Made by a program: the position numbers and the translations under genes
Notes under the pieces: generated by a model
What the model was told of the DNA's origin: nothing
Databases searched by the model: none
What the model saw: the letters and a program-made list of their open reading frames with translations, nothing else
Part shown: positions 1 to 11,327 of the stretch, one piece after another
How positions within the stretch are numbered: the stretch's first letter is position 1
Layout of the letters: each line of letters begins with the position of its first letter
NCBI GenBank assembly: GCA_916048095.2
Contig: OU696575.1
Coordinates: 11,747,468-11,811,467, forward strand
Direction of reading: 5' to 3'
From: Sacculina carcini
Taxonomy: Eukaryota; Arthropoda; Thecostraca; Sacculinidae
Length of the DNA stretch: 64,000 nucleotides

Positions 1-173
1 AACATTAAACAGAGTGTGTATCCTGACAGCAAACAAATTGATGAATAAATCATGCGCATTTAGTGTGAGTGACGAGTGATGTTTCGCTGAATACCCGCTG
101 CTGAATTGACACAAATTACTCACCAATCTGCCGATAACTGTATCTCCCTTTCTCTTATTGCAATCAATGGGTC

Positions 174-186
174 TGTGTGTATGTGT

Positions 187-244
<58 letters not shown>
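174..244. repeat. (GT)n microsatellite
   Basis: An almost pure GT dinucleotide run with two early AT interruptions. The Cys/Val-rich open frames across it are artefacts of the repeat. No gene is supported between position 1 and 950. Confidence 0.95.
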
Positions 245-245
<1 letters not shown>

Positions 246-949
246 AATGTGGAGGCAGTGTTCACCTTGCGGCCAAATCTCGATGCACAAAATTGATAGC
301 CTCCAAATACTTCATGCCAGATGCAATTTGCAAGCAAATGTTGAGCAGGCAGTCAACACTGCAAGCAATATCACCCACACGTAAACATAAACGCACTCAC
401 AAACACAGAGAAGCTGGTGTAATCATGTAATAATGTTGAGACAGGGATTACAATCACGATTCAACAGGAGAAAAAATGTTGCATTTGTTTGTGATATATT
501 GCCACAATGGTAATGGTCACTTATATTCTGTCAATTATATTCGCTTATTTCGCTCTTGATTCTCTATTGACTGTATCGCTCTTGTTAAAGATTTAAAGCA
601 CAAATGCAGGTGTCAGTATTTGGCAGTGAGACTGGGAGCTGAGCACATTGCACCCAGGTACGTTTTATGCCGCTTCAGTCCCTGCTATCTCTCTCTTTAC
701 TAAACTAACCTGACTGTTGGCCTCGTATTACGCCGTGTGTGTGTGTGTGCGTTGTAGTGGTAGCGATCACCTGGGCGGGCTGGTTCGTCGTTGCAACAGG
801 TACTGGCACAAATCACCGTGTGTTGTCCATTGCAACACCATCATGCCAGGCCAGCAACATCCACTCCACACAGACACTATGTGCTCGTCACACAGACGGC
901 GCAATGTCTCCAACTCTCGCTCAAATTGACCACTACTCAATAAACGTCA

Positions 950-950
<1 letters not shown>

Positions 951-1046
<96 letters not shown>
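951..1046. repeat. (CA)n microsatellite
   Basis: About 48 uninterrupted CA units, followed by ATTAC repeats and a short hairpin core. It is one of several long CA/GT tracts in the window. Confidence 0.95.
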
Positions 1047-1047
<1 letters not shown>

Positions 1048-1077
1048 TACATTACATTACATTAAGACATTTATATC

Positions 1078-1107
1078 GCGCTTTTCACCCGAGGGTCTCA
1101 AAAGCGC
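1078..1107. repeat. Hairpin core of an interspersed, microsatellite-associated repeat
   Basis: GCGCTTTT at 1078-1085 and AAAAGCGC at 1100-1107 form an 8-bp perfect inverted repeat around a 14-nt loop. It lies between the (CA)n tract at 951-1046 and a long degenerate CA-rich stretch (1108-1760). Short 'TTATAT..GCGCTTT' cores next to microsatellites are common interspersed sequences in animal genomes; assignment to such a family is inference. Confidence 0.4.
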
Positions 1108-1760
1108 TCACACACACACACTCACACACACACAACACACACACACACACACACACAAGAGTCATACACACACAGTCACCTACATACACACACCCATACA
1201 CACACACAAAACAGACATATAACAGACATATAGATAAGTACATATACGCACAATCACGAACATACACTCACGTTTACATACTCAAAAACACAAAAATGCA
1301 CACGCACACACACATACATATTGAATAAGATAGCAAAGCCGACATACAGCACAGAAGACAACACAACATACAACACATTAAGACAACACAACAGGCATAC
1401 AACGACATACACTCAGATTGACAAATCACAACACAATAGACACACAAATACAAACCAGAAAACACAACATGACTGACACACAAAGACATACACTCAAACA
1501 AATAGACAGAGAACACAACACAACAGACACACAAACACAGATAACAGAGCTCAACATAACAACACACATACAGCATACAATGGAGAAACATACACACACA
1601 AGAACAGAAAACACACGCATGAAGCACATACACATAGAAGACAGAATTAGGAAACAATCAGACCTTACATTCAGTACTAATATATACAATATTATTAAGA
1701 CAGTAATAAGACTTAGTGAGAAAGAAATTTTTAGTATGTTATACACACACACACACACAA
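1108..1760. repeat. Degenerate CA-rich low-complexity stretch
   Basis: Imperfect ACACA-rich sequence, including a clean (CA) tract near 1741-1759. It is open in several frames on both strands only because the composition avoids stops, so no coding call is made. From 1760 to 2500 no gene signal is seen; this may be the promoter side of the integrin alpha gene. Confidence 0.7.
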
Positions 1761-2501
1761 ACACAGACAACAGATCGAAATACATGTATACTAGGATGAG
1801 GGTAAATAGAAAGCATTGTGCAGCACATTCTTCATTGCAACTGCACAACGTGGCTCCATACTTATTGCTCGTGTTTCGTGAGCACGCGTGTATGGCTGCT
1901 GCTCTTGCTTGCCCGGCCAGAAGACATGAGCGAACAAAGCAAATATGCCAGCATTGAGAGAAAATCACTCATAAACAGCATGTCTTAAAATTTTTACAAT
2001 ATCGTCCTTTTGACTACGTCACAAAGGAAACCACAGAGACACGTCATGCATTCCCACTGATTCATGCACGCTAACTTATTTTAATACGTGTCATGGAGCA
2101 TGCTCGTATACATATGTGTGTGATATTGTGTGAGTGCACGGTAGTACATAATCCTGAGTGTGCGTTGAAAACAGCTAGATATGCTGCTGATGCCAACATG
2201 CGTGTGTTTTCTGCAATTGCACGATTGCATCGCGTGCAAGTGCATGAGCAAGCCGAGTCATGTGTGTGTGTGTGTGTGTGGTGCAAGTCATACATCCACA
2301 GTAGACAAGTGAACAAAGTGTGTGTTGGCCCGGCGTGTGATATGTGTGCAGGGACTGTTGTGCGTGTGAGGTGTTTGAAACGGTGATTGTCCCGATCAAC
2401 CAATATTTGTGTTGACAATCAAAGTACTATCATTGTGAACAACACTGTATATTGGGTGTTTAGAAGCGCCGTATTGAGTGTCATTGCAAGCAGCAGTTGA
2501 A

Positions 2502-5500
2502 ATGCTGAGTTTACTGGTGTTCACCATACTATTATTGTCGTGGCTGCATAACGCCAGCGCGTTCAACCTGGCCGTGAAGCACGCGCAGATAATCCGGCCA
2601 TCAGCCTCTTACACGACCCACCCTCACAAGGTGTCTGCCAACGACAGCGGCAATGGCAATGGCTCGTATTTCGGCTTCAGTGTGGCTCTGACAAACGCCG
2701 GTACTTTGATGTTCAATTCCTCACAGCAGCAGCAGCAGCAGTCAGCATCATCGTGGATGCTGGTCGGTGCTCCGCGTGATCGCATGTCCACCGCAGCTGA
2801 AGACATGGCTGATCCCCGCTATCAGCAGCAGTTGAGCGAAAAAACGGGTGCTGTGTACGCTTGTGCACTAGCGGTGAATAGTTCAGTTGAGTGCGGCCAA
2901 GTGGTGATGAATATCTCAGACGCATGGAGATTCAGTTGGCTTGGAGCCAGTATGGACGCCGGGGAACAAGGCAAGTTTGTCGTCTGTGATCATCGATGGA
3001 TTAGGCAAGTACACATCAACACCATATCTCCCGGGGAAGAAATGACTGGCAAATGCTTCATGGGGCACTTTTACAACAAAACTGCTTCAATTTATACTGC
3101 CAGCACACTAGCCTATAAGGGTAGGCGCATTATTCATTTCGACATTTCAAACAGAGAGATCCAGAGCGGTACTTCGGTGTATATGAGCGAGGACTCGCAA
3201 ATCCTCATAGGAGCACCTGGGGTGGATTTTTCAAGAGGAGACGTTTCTCGCTGCAAGTACAATGATCTCAAGACTAACGATTCCAACGTATTATGCAATA
3301 TAGCTCACACGGACAGCAATATGTTCAATGTGAGTGAATATTTCGGATATTCAGTTGGGTCGGGAAAATTTGCCTTCAAACAATCAGCTAAAGTGTTTTA
3401 TGTATCTTCAGCCCCTCGAGCGGACCGCATGAAAGGTAGAATAGTAATTTTCGCCATTTCAAAGGATAAACACAAAATAGAAGCAAAAACAGAGATATTG
3501 GGCCAGCAGTTGGGAGAATATTTCGGTTATTCAGTTCTGGCAGTTGATTTGAATGGAGACTCTTTTTGTGAGGTTGTAGTCGGGGCTCCTCTCTTCAGCG
3601 GTCATTCGAAACTTTACGAAGAAGGTCGAGTGCATATCATCTCCCATATCAATATTGACTCTGAACAGCCTGTAAAACGCACGATATTGAAGAGCCCGGG
3701 TGGATCAGGCGGCAGGTTTGGAAGTGCGTTGTCATTGCTTGGAGACATTGATCGTGATGGCTTCCACGACATCGCTGTCGGAGCACCGTATGATGAGCAG
3801 GGACGAGGTGCGGTCTACATCTTTAACGGTGGAGTCGAGGGCATTTCACAGATGTATTCACAACGCATATCTGCCCATCTCATCTCTTCTGACCTGCTCG
3901 GTTTTGGTGGGGCGTTTTCACGAGGGGTCGATATCGACCAGAACGGCTATCCCGACTTGGCGGTTGGTGCTTACCAAAGTGGACATGCAGTATTGCTGCG
4001 CGCGCGTCCAGTGGTCACTATAACATCGAAAATGAAATCCTACCCATCGGTGCTGACAGTGAATCACACCAAATTCAACGTTGAAGTGTGTCTCCAGTAC
4101 GAAGGCACTCGGACCTTGGACACTGTCGGTCTCGTTATCGATGTCAGCTTAATTTCCTACCATGACAGCAGCTCGATATTTCTGGACAGCACAAAAACTA
4201 GACAGACATCACAGGATGTTGTTCTTGCGGCAGACAATGAAGAGTGTTTTGTCTTCAACGCATCGATCAATTCACAAGCTCTCATAGACTATGCGAAACC
4301 AGTGAAAATCAAGATGATATATGGTTTGAGCAACCCAGCAGATGTGAAAGAGAGTCTTGATGAACATGAAAATTCAGCAAACACTTCCGACATGCCTGAT
4401 ACACATGATTTCTGCAAGTCCTGTCCAATTATGAGACCGCAGCTGTTGAATCACTCGAGGGTAATGAATATACCGTTTTCTTTTGGCTGTGGCCAGGACG
4501 CAAAATGCATGTCAGACATTCGATTGCAGCATGCATTTCCTGGTCTGAACAACAACACATTTGTCATTGGATCTTCTAAGAGCATCTCGTTGGCAATTGA
4601 TGTGGTGAATCACGGTGAACCTGCATCATTGCCTGAATTCATCGTAGAATTTCCCGAGCACGTGACTATTGCCCGATTGCCTTCTTCGTGTCAGGAGGAG
4701 CCTCATGCTGCCAAACTGCGTTGTCAAGTATTCCCGCATCCATTCAGCAAGGGTGATAAATTCACACCGAATTTGCAGTGGATCGTGCAGCGGACTCTGC
4801 CGTCAAATACTCACGAGCTGGTGTTCAATGTGAGCACGAGCACGAGCAGTGAGCAAGTGGCAGCAAACATGATCGGTGTTCCCCTGCGACTGATCACACA
4901 GGCCGATCTAGAAATTGATGGTATCTCGGCAGCCAACTATGTTCACATTGAGAATTCACCTGCAAGTTCAAATGAAACAGATATCCATGTTGTCGAGCAT
5001 GCGTATACAATACAGAAATACATGGACTCGCCGCTGACGAAGGTGACGGCTAGTTTCGTTCTACCACAGCTAGTGAAGAATGGAAACGAATGGCTATCAA
5101 TAGGAGACTGGAACATTTCTGCGCTTTTCAATGCTGCCCCATTGAGCTGTCATACAACTCTATCAGACAATGTGAACAATTATACTGAGCGCATGAAAAA
5201 CATGTCTATTTCACATGATAAAATCCATGTCGGTCACAATCAGAGACAATTGCAAGAACAAGATGGTGATCTTGCAAATAGTACCTCCAATGAGGCTGGC
5301 GCTACGTCAAGCATGCCCCTACTGCACATTCAATGCGGGAATACGAACAATACGCAGTGTTTGCAAGTGGTGTGTGACAATGTCGACTTCCTAGAAATAT
5401 CTGATCGCGTCTCTGGCTTGTTCAAACTACAGTTAAACGTCTCAGCGATGAGCGAGTTGTTGAGACGAGGCGCCGCCAATCAGGGCATGATGATAATGAC

Positions 5501-5912
5501 ACAAGGTATGGTGGAGCACGGTGGAGAAGAGGTGGTCTCTCCCTCGCTCAACGTCCGTGCTGACTGGACGAGCGTGAAATCTGTTGTTCAACTTGCCAGT
5601 CGGCCCGCCCAAATTGCCGTGTGGATAATAGTGGTGGCTTGTGCAGCCGCCGTTCTTCTTCTGCTAGCTATTTGCGCCTCTCTGCGTCGATGCGGTTTCT
5701 TTGAGCGGTCGGTGCGAGACCAAATGATCACAGAACGTCGCAAGTTCCAGCGAGAGTCCGATATTCGACGACAATCATCGGTGGACAGTGTTTTTCAACA
5801 TGATTCGTTCGCTTTCTACGGCAACGCATACGTCGTGGCGCCCAGCAACTGCGGTGTGTCCTCGGGTAGTCATCGAGGTAATTCGACGCTCCTTGCCAAA
5901 ACATTGTTCTAG
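2502..5912 (+). CDS. Integrin alpha subunit, intronless, no I-domain
   Basis: Type I membrane receptor that would pair with an integrin beta subunit for matrix adhesion. The frame opens 24 nt upstream, but the first ATG is at 2502 and gives a good signal peptide (MLSLLVFTILLLSWLHNASA) followed by FNL, the usual mature integrin alpha start. FG-GAP propeller blades follow. Three carry Ca-binding DxDxDG-like loops: DLNGDSFCE (about residue 348), DIDRDGFHD (about 415) and DIDQNGYPD (about 476). Each is followed by VGAP or VGAY. No inserted I/A domain interrupts the propeller. Thigh and calf regions with many N-glycosylation sites lead to one transmembrane helix (about 1036-1060) and the membrane-proximal CGFFER, a variant of the family KxGFFKR clasp. 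About 1136 residues, normal for the family. The absence of introns is unusual for an animal integrin and suggests retroposition or intron loss. The subfamily is not resolved. Confidence 0.93.
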   Translation: MLSLLVFTILLLSWLHNASAFNLAVKHAQIIRPSASYTTHPHKVSANDSGNGNGSYFGFSVALTNAGTLMFNSSQQQQQQSASSWMLVGAPRDRMSTAAEDMADPRYQQQLSEKTGAVYACALAVNSSVECGQVVMNISDAWRFSWLGASMDAGEQGKFVVCDHRWIRQVHINTISPGEEMTGKCFMGHFYNKTASIYTASTLAYKGRRIIHFDISNREIQSGTSVYMSEDSQILIGAPGVDFSRGDVSRCKYNDLKTNDSNVLCNIAHTDSNMFNVSEYFGYSVGSGKFAFKQSAKVFYVSSAPRADRMKGRIVIFAISKDKHKIEAKTEILGQQLGEYFGYSVLAVDLNGDSFCEVVVGAPLFSGHSKLYEEGRVHIISHINIDSEQPVKRTILKSPGGSGGRFGSALSLLGDIDRDGFHDIAVGAPYDEQGRGAVYIFNGGVEGISQMYSQRISAHLISSDLLGFGGAFSRGVDIDQNGYPDLAVGAYQSGHAVLLRARPVVTITSKMKSYPSVLTVNHTKFNVEVCLQYEGTRTLDTVGLVIDVSLISYHDSSSIFLDSTKTRQTSQDVVLAADNEECFVFNASINSQALIDYAKPVKIKMIYGLSNPADVKESLDEHENSANTSDMPDTHDFCKSCPIMRPQLLNHSRVMNIPFSFGCGQDAKCMSDIRLQHAFPGLNNNTFVIGSSKSISLAIDVVNHGEPASLPEFIVEFPEHVTIARLPSSCQEEPHAAKLRCQVFPHPFSKGDKFTPNLQWIVQRTLPSNTHELVFNVSTSTSSEQVAANMIGVPLRLITQADLEIDGISAANYVHIENSPASSNETDIHVVEHAYTIQKYMDSPLTKVTASFVLPQLVKNGNEWLSIGDWNISALFNAAPLSCHTTLSDNVNNYTERMKNMSISHDKIHVGHNQRQLQEQDGDLANSTSNEAGATSSMPLLHIQCGNTNNTQCLQVVCDNVDFLEISDRVSGLFKLQLNVSAMSELLRRGAANQGMMIMTQGMVEHGGEEVVSPSLNVRADWTSVKSVVQLASRPAQIAVWIIVVACAAAVLLLLAICASLRRCGFFERSVRDQMITERRKFQRESDIRRQSSVDSVFQHDSFAFYGNAYVVAPSNCGVSSGSHRGNSTLLAKTLF

Positions 5913-6036
5913 TATTGTAGAATGTGTTTCATAGACATGGGTGGTCAGGTTAGCTTGCATTCTTCCCACAGGCTTGGCTCAATTTCCAACAGTTATTATC
6001 TCAGCAAGCGATACATTTGATCTCAAAGGTAAACAA

Positions 6037-6039
<3 letters not shown>

Positions 6040-6069
<30 letters not shown>
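6040..6069. repeat. (AGAC)n tetranucleotide microsatellite
   Basis: About seven tandem AGAC units in the gap between the integrin stop (5912) and the first DDR-like exon (6263). The rest of 5913-6262 shows no gene. Confidence 0.85.
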
Positions 6070-6262
6070 AAGTTAGACAACTTCATCTCATCTCAAGCAT
6101 CTCAAAGCAAATTTGATCAAACTCATGCTAATAAAACCCAGCTCACAGTCTATTTTGTCATCAAATTAGCCGTGACTGTAAATAGCGGACAACTTGCAAC
6201 TGCTCAACCGGTGTGTGTGTGTGTGTATATGTACATGTGTTTGTGTTTGTGTGGGCACTCAC

Positions 6263-8276
6263 CAGACGGTGGCCGAGGCTCCTGAGTTAAGCAGCTCAAC
6301 CGCAGCCACTGAAGAGCAGTATTGTGAGTGCTCATTGTCGTCTCCTGCACTCACCATCTCCTCCACGTGGTGTCTGCCAGCGCTGCCAGTACCTGAGGTG
6401 GCTGTTGAACAAGACTGCTGCTCATCACTATGCACGTGGCCACCGTCACCGCATTCCAGCACGTCGGCGACACCTCTCGTTTGATCACTGCTAATCCGGC
6501 ATAAATACACCTGGAAAAACAATTAATCAAACTAGAATGTCGATCATCTCCATTTGCATTCTCTTTGTAACTATCTATAAAAACGCACTAAGTTTGTCTA
6601 CATAATTATATGACCATTAAAATAGGGCAATTTCAACTTATGTTCGCGATTTTCAATTGCATGCGGATATATCGTTTATTGTTTGATATGTTTATTTGCA
6701 GTGTTTGTGGTGTATATGTTTCGTGCAGTGATATTGTGCATATTACAGCATGCAAGACGCAGAAACACTGCGTGTTTTTACCTCGCCGAAACATCCGTCT
6801 CCTAGTTTTCGTATTAATTGCAGTTGTGCACTGGTCAATTGTATCAGTGTGTCTGACGTGATATGACCATGAGTGGACGTCATCGTCTGCAAAACGCACG
6901 AGACACACACGTGCACCAAGATAGACAATCACTCAGGTGCATGGTTTTTTCGTTACAAACAGCAACTGTCCCAGATGATTCACTGTTGCTATGCATTTAC
7001 ACTGTACTCAATAACCAGACATAAGCTTGCATTGGCATGTACATTATTGTGAATGAGCAGTGGAGTTGTGGTGACCGGCGTCTCATCACTCGCCTCACAA
7101 ATATCCGTAGCTGCATAGTGGTTCTCATTGGTGGGCGTCTCAACATGTTCCCCGTCGCTGTGTGTGTCTAGGGTCGTTGACCGCCGGTGACCCCGTGACC
7201 TCGGCTTTGCCCGCGTCACAGACAGCGGTGAGCACGTGGTTGATGAGCTCCTGAGCGACGGTGGTGTGGAACAGTGGACATTTGAGCAGCTGGTGAAGCA
7301 GCCTGCACCACGACTCGCCCTGTTTGTGTGAGTGAGCGGTCTGCCTGTGAGTCGCGGAGTGTTGGGAGTACTGCTGCTGCTACTGCCCGCTTTATGACAA
7401 CTACTCATTGTATCTGCGACAACAGTAGCAGCGGGCAAGTACTGCTCACTGCATCGATGATTCAAACTCGAGCCATCTTTCATCGGATGAGCGGCTGCTT
7501 GAAGTGGCGCAAGCTGCTGGAAATAAACTGACTGGGCGGCGCATGCTGGTTCTGGTGACGAATCCGCCGGTAGAATTGTATCAGTTGGCAGTAGTGGCTC
7601 GGCGTACTCCTGAAATCCTGATTAATTAATAAATTGCAACAACAGGTACATTGCAATGAGCATGCAATTGCAATACAAACAGAACACGTGTTATTCATCA
7701 CAAAAATACAGCATATCTTTTATAAATATATATAATAAAACAGCCTAAATAAGGAAGAAAATTAACAGTGCGCACTAATTGCCACAAATTGAATGCACAC
7801 AGCGCAATATAGCATAGGAAGACAGTGGTGAGCAAACGCCGATATAGCTGGAAAGTGAAGCAATCAGCGATCACTGGTGCAAATACCTACGCAACAAGAC
7901 GATGCAGCATGATAGCATGAAGACATGATAGTGTGTCGACACGAACAACACAAACATTGCTGGCGTTGATAATACAAGCTATACTAGCACCGTTCTCGTG
8001 TGACGAGGAAACGCGAACGATAGGAAACGTGCTCATCCGGTGAAATACGTGGCAGCAGAGCTTATTACGCGTGCAAAATTGAATATTACACAACATAATG
8101 TACAATATAAATGAGACATCAAATTTAATATTGCCATATATAAGGCAATGTTGTATATAGGTTAGTATGTTAGAATACACCGTGTATTGTTGTGTATGAG
8201 AACTGTCAGCTGGCAATAGGCATGGATAGGTGTCTAGGTGCAAGCCATCTACGACGTGCTGTGCTGGAATTTGTCT

Positions 8277-8307
<31 letters not shown>

Positions 8308-9058
8308 CGGGGGAGCATTAGAAGTAATTCCAGCAGTAAGCCTGGCTGGTGTATGTCCGCCTTGTTCGCCCCTCGGTCTGCTAATAAACCGCCGCCTCCC
8401 TTCTACGTCTGCCAACAATGCTTTTACGCCGCACCCGCCCGCCCGGCCACCTGGGACTCTACATTCAATTTTGTCACAGAAACAAAGTATGCTGCCATTA
8501 CGTAATGTGCTCGGACACAAGCCATCGACAGACACACTGTCACACTGCCGATCCAATATCAGCGTGTGGTCGTGCACAAAAACTAACTCTGCCTTCAATA
8601 CCGTAACCTGTCTGTATTTACGCTAGTGGTAGCACACTAATTTGTTCTCGTATCTGAGATGCCTGCGAACAAAACCTTCAACTGTCTAAATGCAAGCTCA
8701 AATCTCTCTCATAAGAAAGTCACCACACACATACTAAAATATTATCAATAAACTCGTGCTAACCTTAATATTTTGCCCGTGAACATGTGTAGAGAGTAGA
8801 CAATTTCATTCGTTGATGATTCCACATTCATAGTATTATAGATATTGTACGACCTGTGTCACTGAAATTGCATCAGAATAACCGGCGATACAGCACGATA
8901 TTCACTGTGAGATCCTGTAAATTGTAAAATATCCTTCCTTCATCAAACTGAAATATCTCCATATGTTCGACTATTCAGCTGGACTAACAGTTTATAACCG
9001 TATATAACCGTATATACGTATATACTTATAACCGTATATACGAGCGGTATGCTTGTGT

Positions 9059-9095
<37 letters not shown>

Positions 9096-9169
9096 CATGC
9101 AGGCGGGTGTGTGTGTGTTTGCTTTCATCACACAATGGCTGTTTGAATGTCAGCTGTCAACATTGTCAT

Positions 9170-9206
<37 letters not shown>

Positions 9207-10292
9207 CACTAACACGCACACAGTACGAGGTATGATGTGAGATCTGTTTAATATGCGGCAAGCAGAGAAGGGGAGAGGTTGGTCTTGATCCTCAGTGTGT
9301 GTGTAGCATTCTGCACCCAGCCAGTCAGACAGCCAGTCAGGACCCCGCTTGCTAATTTCATTGAGGTCGCAGATGAGAGGGCATTCAGCCAACTACACGT
9401 ACAATTCAACTTAGTATTGTCAAGTGTGTATGCGCACTCACACACAGTCTTCATACAGTCACACACACCCACCGTATTCGTGCTCTGATGAGAAAGGCAC
9501 GCCGTATTTTTCCTCCAGCTCGCTGCATGAAACTTCTGCTCTATAAACGGGCTCAATAACACCTGTGTGCTGCACAGGAATGAACATATTTCCAGTCTGA
9601 AAGCGCACAAACGCCATTTCAAGTAGAAAAAACGTGCATTTTTCACGTGGTTTCAGTGTGATATCATTGGACATTGTGCTACCATTGCATTGAACATCTA
9701 GCCAGCATGCGTGTGCACCAGTGGCGGCGCCAGGAGGGGGGCTGAAGGGGCTGAAGTCTGCACAAAAATGTTCCATGCCCATCTGAGCACCCAACAATCC
9801 TTAATATGAACATTTCGAGTGCAGCTCCTTATGTTTCGCCAAGCTCCTGCATACTTATCCTTAGCCCCCCACCGGGAACGTCCTGGCGCCGGCACTGGCG
9901 AGTAATTACCTGGTCTAGCATGGTGGTTGTTGTGACGGTGGTCTTGTCACCAATGCTGGCAGAAAGCAAGACAGGATGACCACTGGTCGACGGCAACATC
10001 ATCGAACACGACGATTTATGACCGTCACTGCGACGACCCGCACAGCTTCGACGCAGAGCAGCCACTATCACCGCGGATATGAGCACTATCAGTGAGCACG
10101 CGAGCACGGCACTGAGCAGGCCGATGTTAGCGCTGCTGAACAGGGAGTGAGGCATGGTGACCACGGTGCCTCGAGTGCGGTTCATGTGGTCGCTACGTTC
10201 AGAGGTGGGTTCGTCTACATCACTATCACCTGATTTTCCAGCCGCTCCAGCATCTGCATGTGGCGAGTCATCATTGTACAAGTATTCTTCCA
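6263..10292 (-). CDS. DDR-like receptor tyrosine kinase, transmembrane to P-loop exons (partial)
   Basis: Exons read leftward: 10292-9910 carries a short ectodomain tail and a TM helix (IGLLSAVLACSLIVLISAVI) followed by basic residues; 9596-9473 is juxtamembrane (VIEPVYRAEV, EEKYGVPF); 7609-7003 is Ser/Thr-rich, beginning EYAEPLLP and containing NHYAATDI, close to the HYAEADI motif of discoidin-domain receptors; 6852-6782 holds the kinase glycine loop RKLGDGCFGE; 6510-6263 begins VYLCR, so the join reads GEVYLCR, like GEVHLCE of DDR1/2. The last exon then continues as about 75 acidic, Ser/Gly-rich residues and ends at a strong GTGAGT donor. The phases of the last three exons agree. The 9473 to 7609 join does not keep frame, so an exon is missing there. 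VAVK, HRD and DFG segments are absent and would lie left of position 1. The ectodomain is not on this strand in the window. Confidence 0.72.
8279..8308. repeat. (GT)n microsatellite in a DDR-like intron
   Basis: A short GT tract. The 7610-9472 intron also carries GT and CA tracts at about 9060-9092 and 9170-9202. No convincing exon was found here, although the reading phases require one. Confidence 0.8.
9718..9898. mobile_element. Short MITE with 18-bp terminal inverted repeats
   Basis: The left end CCAGTGGCGGCGCCAGGA and the reverse complement of the right end, CCAGTGCCGGCGCCAGGA, differ at one base. The element is 181 bp and sits in the intron between the TM and juxtamembrane exons of the DDR-like gene. 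CAGTGG-type ends resemble hAT-like non-autonomous elements, but no clear target duplication was found, so the superfamily is uncertain. Confidence 0.6.
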
Positions 10293-10511
10293 CTGACATT
10301 ATATCGATCACACTATATTGAACCACTCAAATCATCACAATTCATCTAGCTGCTTGTTTAATACTTGTATTCATTAATATCTAATTATAATATCGTGATG
10401 TAACGTTATTTATGCAGCCAACACATTTCAAGAACATTAACTTATTTGAATTAATGGCGTGTATTCAGCAGTTTACTATTGAGTCTATGTAAACACCATG
10501 TAATACAGTCT

Positions 10512-11011
10512 NNNNNNNNNNNNNNNNNNNNNNNNNNNNNNNNNNNNNNNNNNNNNNNNNNNNNNNNNNNNNNNNNNNNNNNNNNNNNNNNNNNNNNNNN
10601 NNNNNNNNNNNNNNNNNNNNNNNNNNNNNNNNNNNNNNNNNNNNNNNNNNNNNNNNNNNNNNNNNNNNNNNNNNNNNNNNNNNNNNNNNNNNNNNNNNNN
10701 NNNNNNNNNNNNNNNNNNNNNNNNNNNNNNNNNNNNNNNNNNNNNNNNNNNNNNNNNNNNNNNNNNNNNNNNNNNNNNNNNNNNNNNNNNNNNNNNNNNN
10801 NNNNNNNNNNNNNNNNNNNNNNNNNNNNNNNNNNNNNNNNNNNNNNNNNNNNNNNNNNNNNNNNNNNNNNNNNNNNNNNNNNNNNNNNNNNNNNNNNNNN
10901 NNNNNNNNNNNNNNNNNNNNNNNNNNNNNNNNNNNNNNNNNNNNNNNNNNNNNNNNNNNNNNNNNNNNNNNNNNNNNNNNNNNNNNNNNNNNNNNNNNNN
11001 NNNNNNNNNNN
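10512..11011. other. Assembly gap (500 N)
   Basis: A run of exactly 500 N, the size often used for gaps of unknown length. It lies between the minus-strand DDR transmembrane exon and the plus-strand DDR discoidin exons. Confidence 1.
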
Positions 11012-11134
11012 GGACGGATCGTAATTGCAAGCAGCTCCTCGATTTGTGACGTCAAATGCACACTTGCTGCTGATTGTCGGAAAATACATGTCGCACATGA
11101 TGTAGTGAACTGGTTGAACGAACAACGTGACCAT
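11012..11134 (-). CDS. Possible DDR ectodomain fragment at the gap edge
   Basis: A minus-strand frame runs into the gap and contains VTLFVQPVHYIMCDMYFP. This weakly resembles the end of the DDR discoidin-like (DS-like) domain, where a V-T-V-P stretch is followed by a Cys and aromatics. If real, it is the exon just upstream of the TM exon at 10292. No clear 3' splice site is visible, so this is a low-confidence suggestion. Confidence 0.2.
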
Positions 11135-11327
11135 GTCATCATGAGTGTGACGTTGTTGAGATACGCCGCCAATTACAAGTACAATGATGCGATCGGGTGC
11201 TGTGTGTCAGTGTGTGTTTCTAACTCACTATGACTGCACTACTCCACTAATTCATACTAATGAATAAACAGTTGTGTGAGCTTATCACATTGGTAACACT
11301 GATTTGGCACGATTTTGAGCAGGTAAC

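Noticed and set aside
106..430. Cys/Val-rich small proteins across the GT tract
   Set aside because: They are translations of (GT)n and end at random stops; no family signal.
1274..1968. Long frames on both strands in CA-rich DNA
   Set aside because: Low-complexity composition lacks stop codons; the residues are repeats of Cys/Val or Thr/His.
9248..9392. Candidate DDR exon (CDLNEISKRGPDWLSDWLG)
   Set aside because: The entry phase from the 9473 donor gives an immediate stop, and there is no similarity to DDR juxtamembrane sequence.
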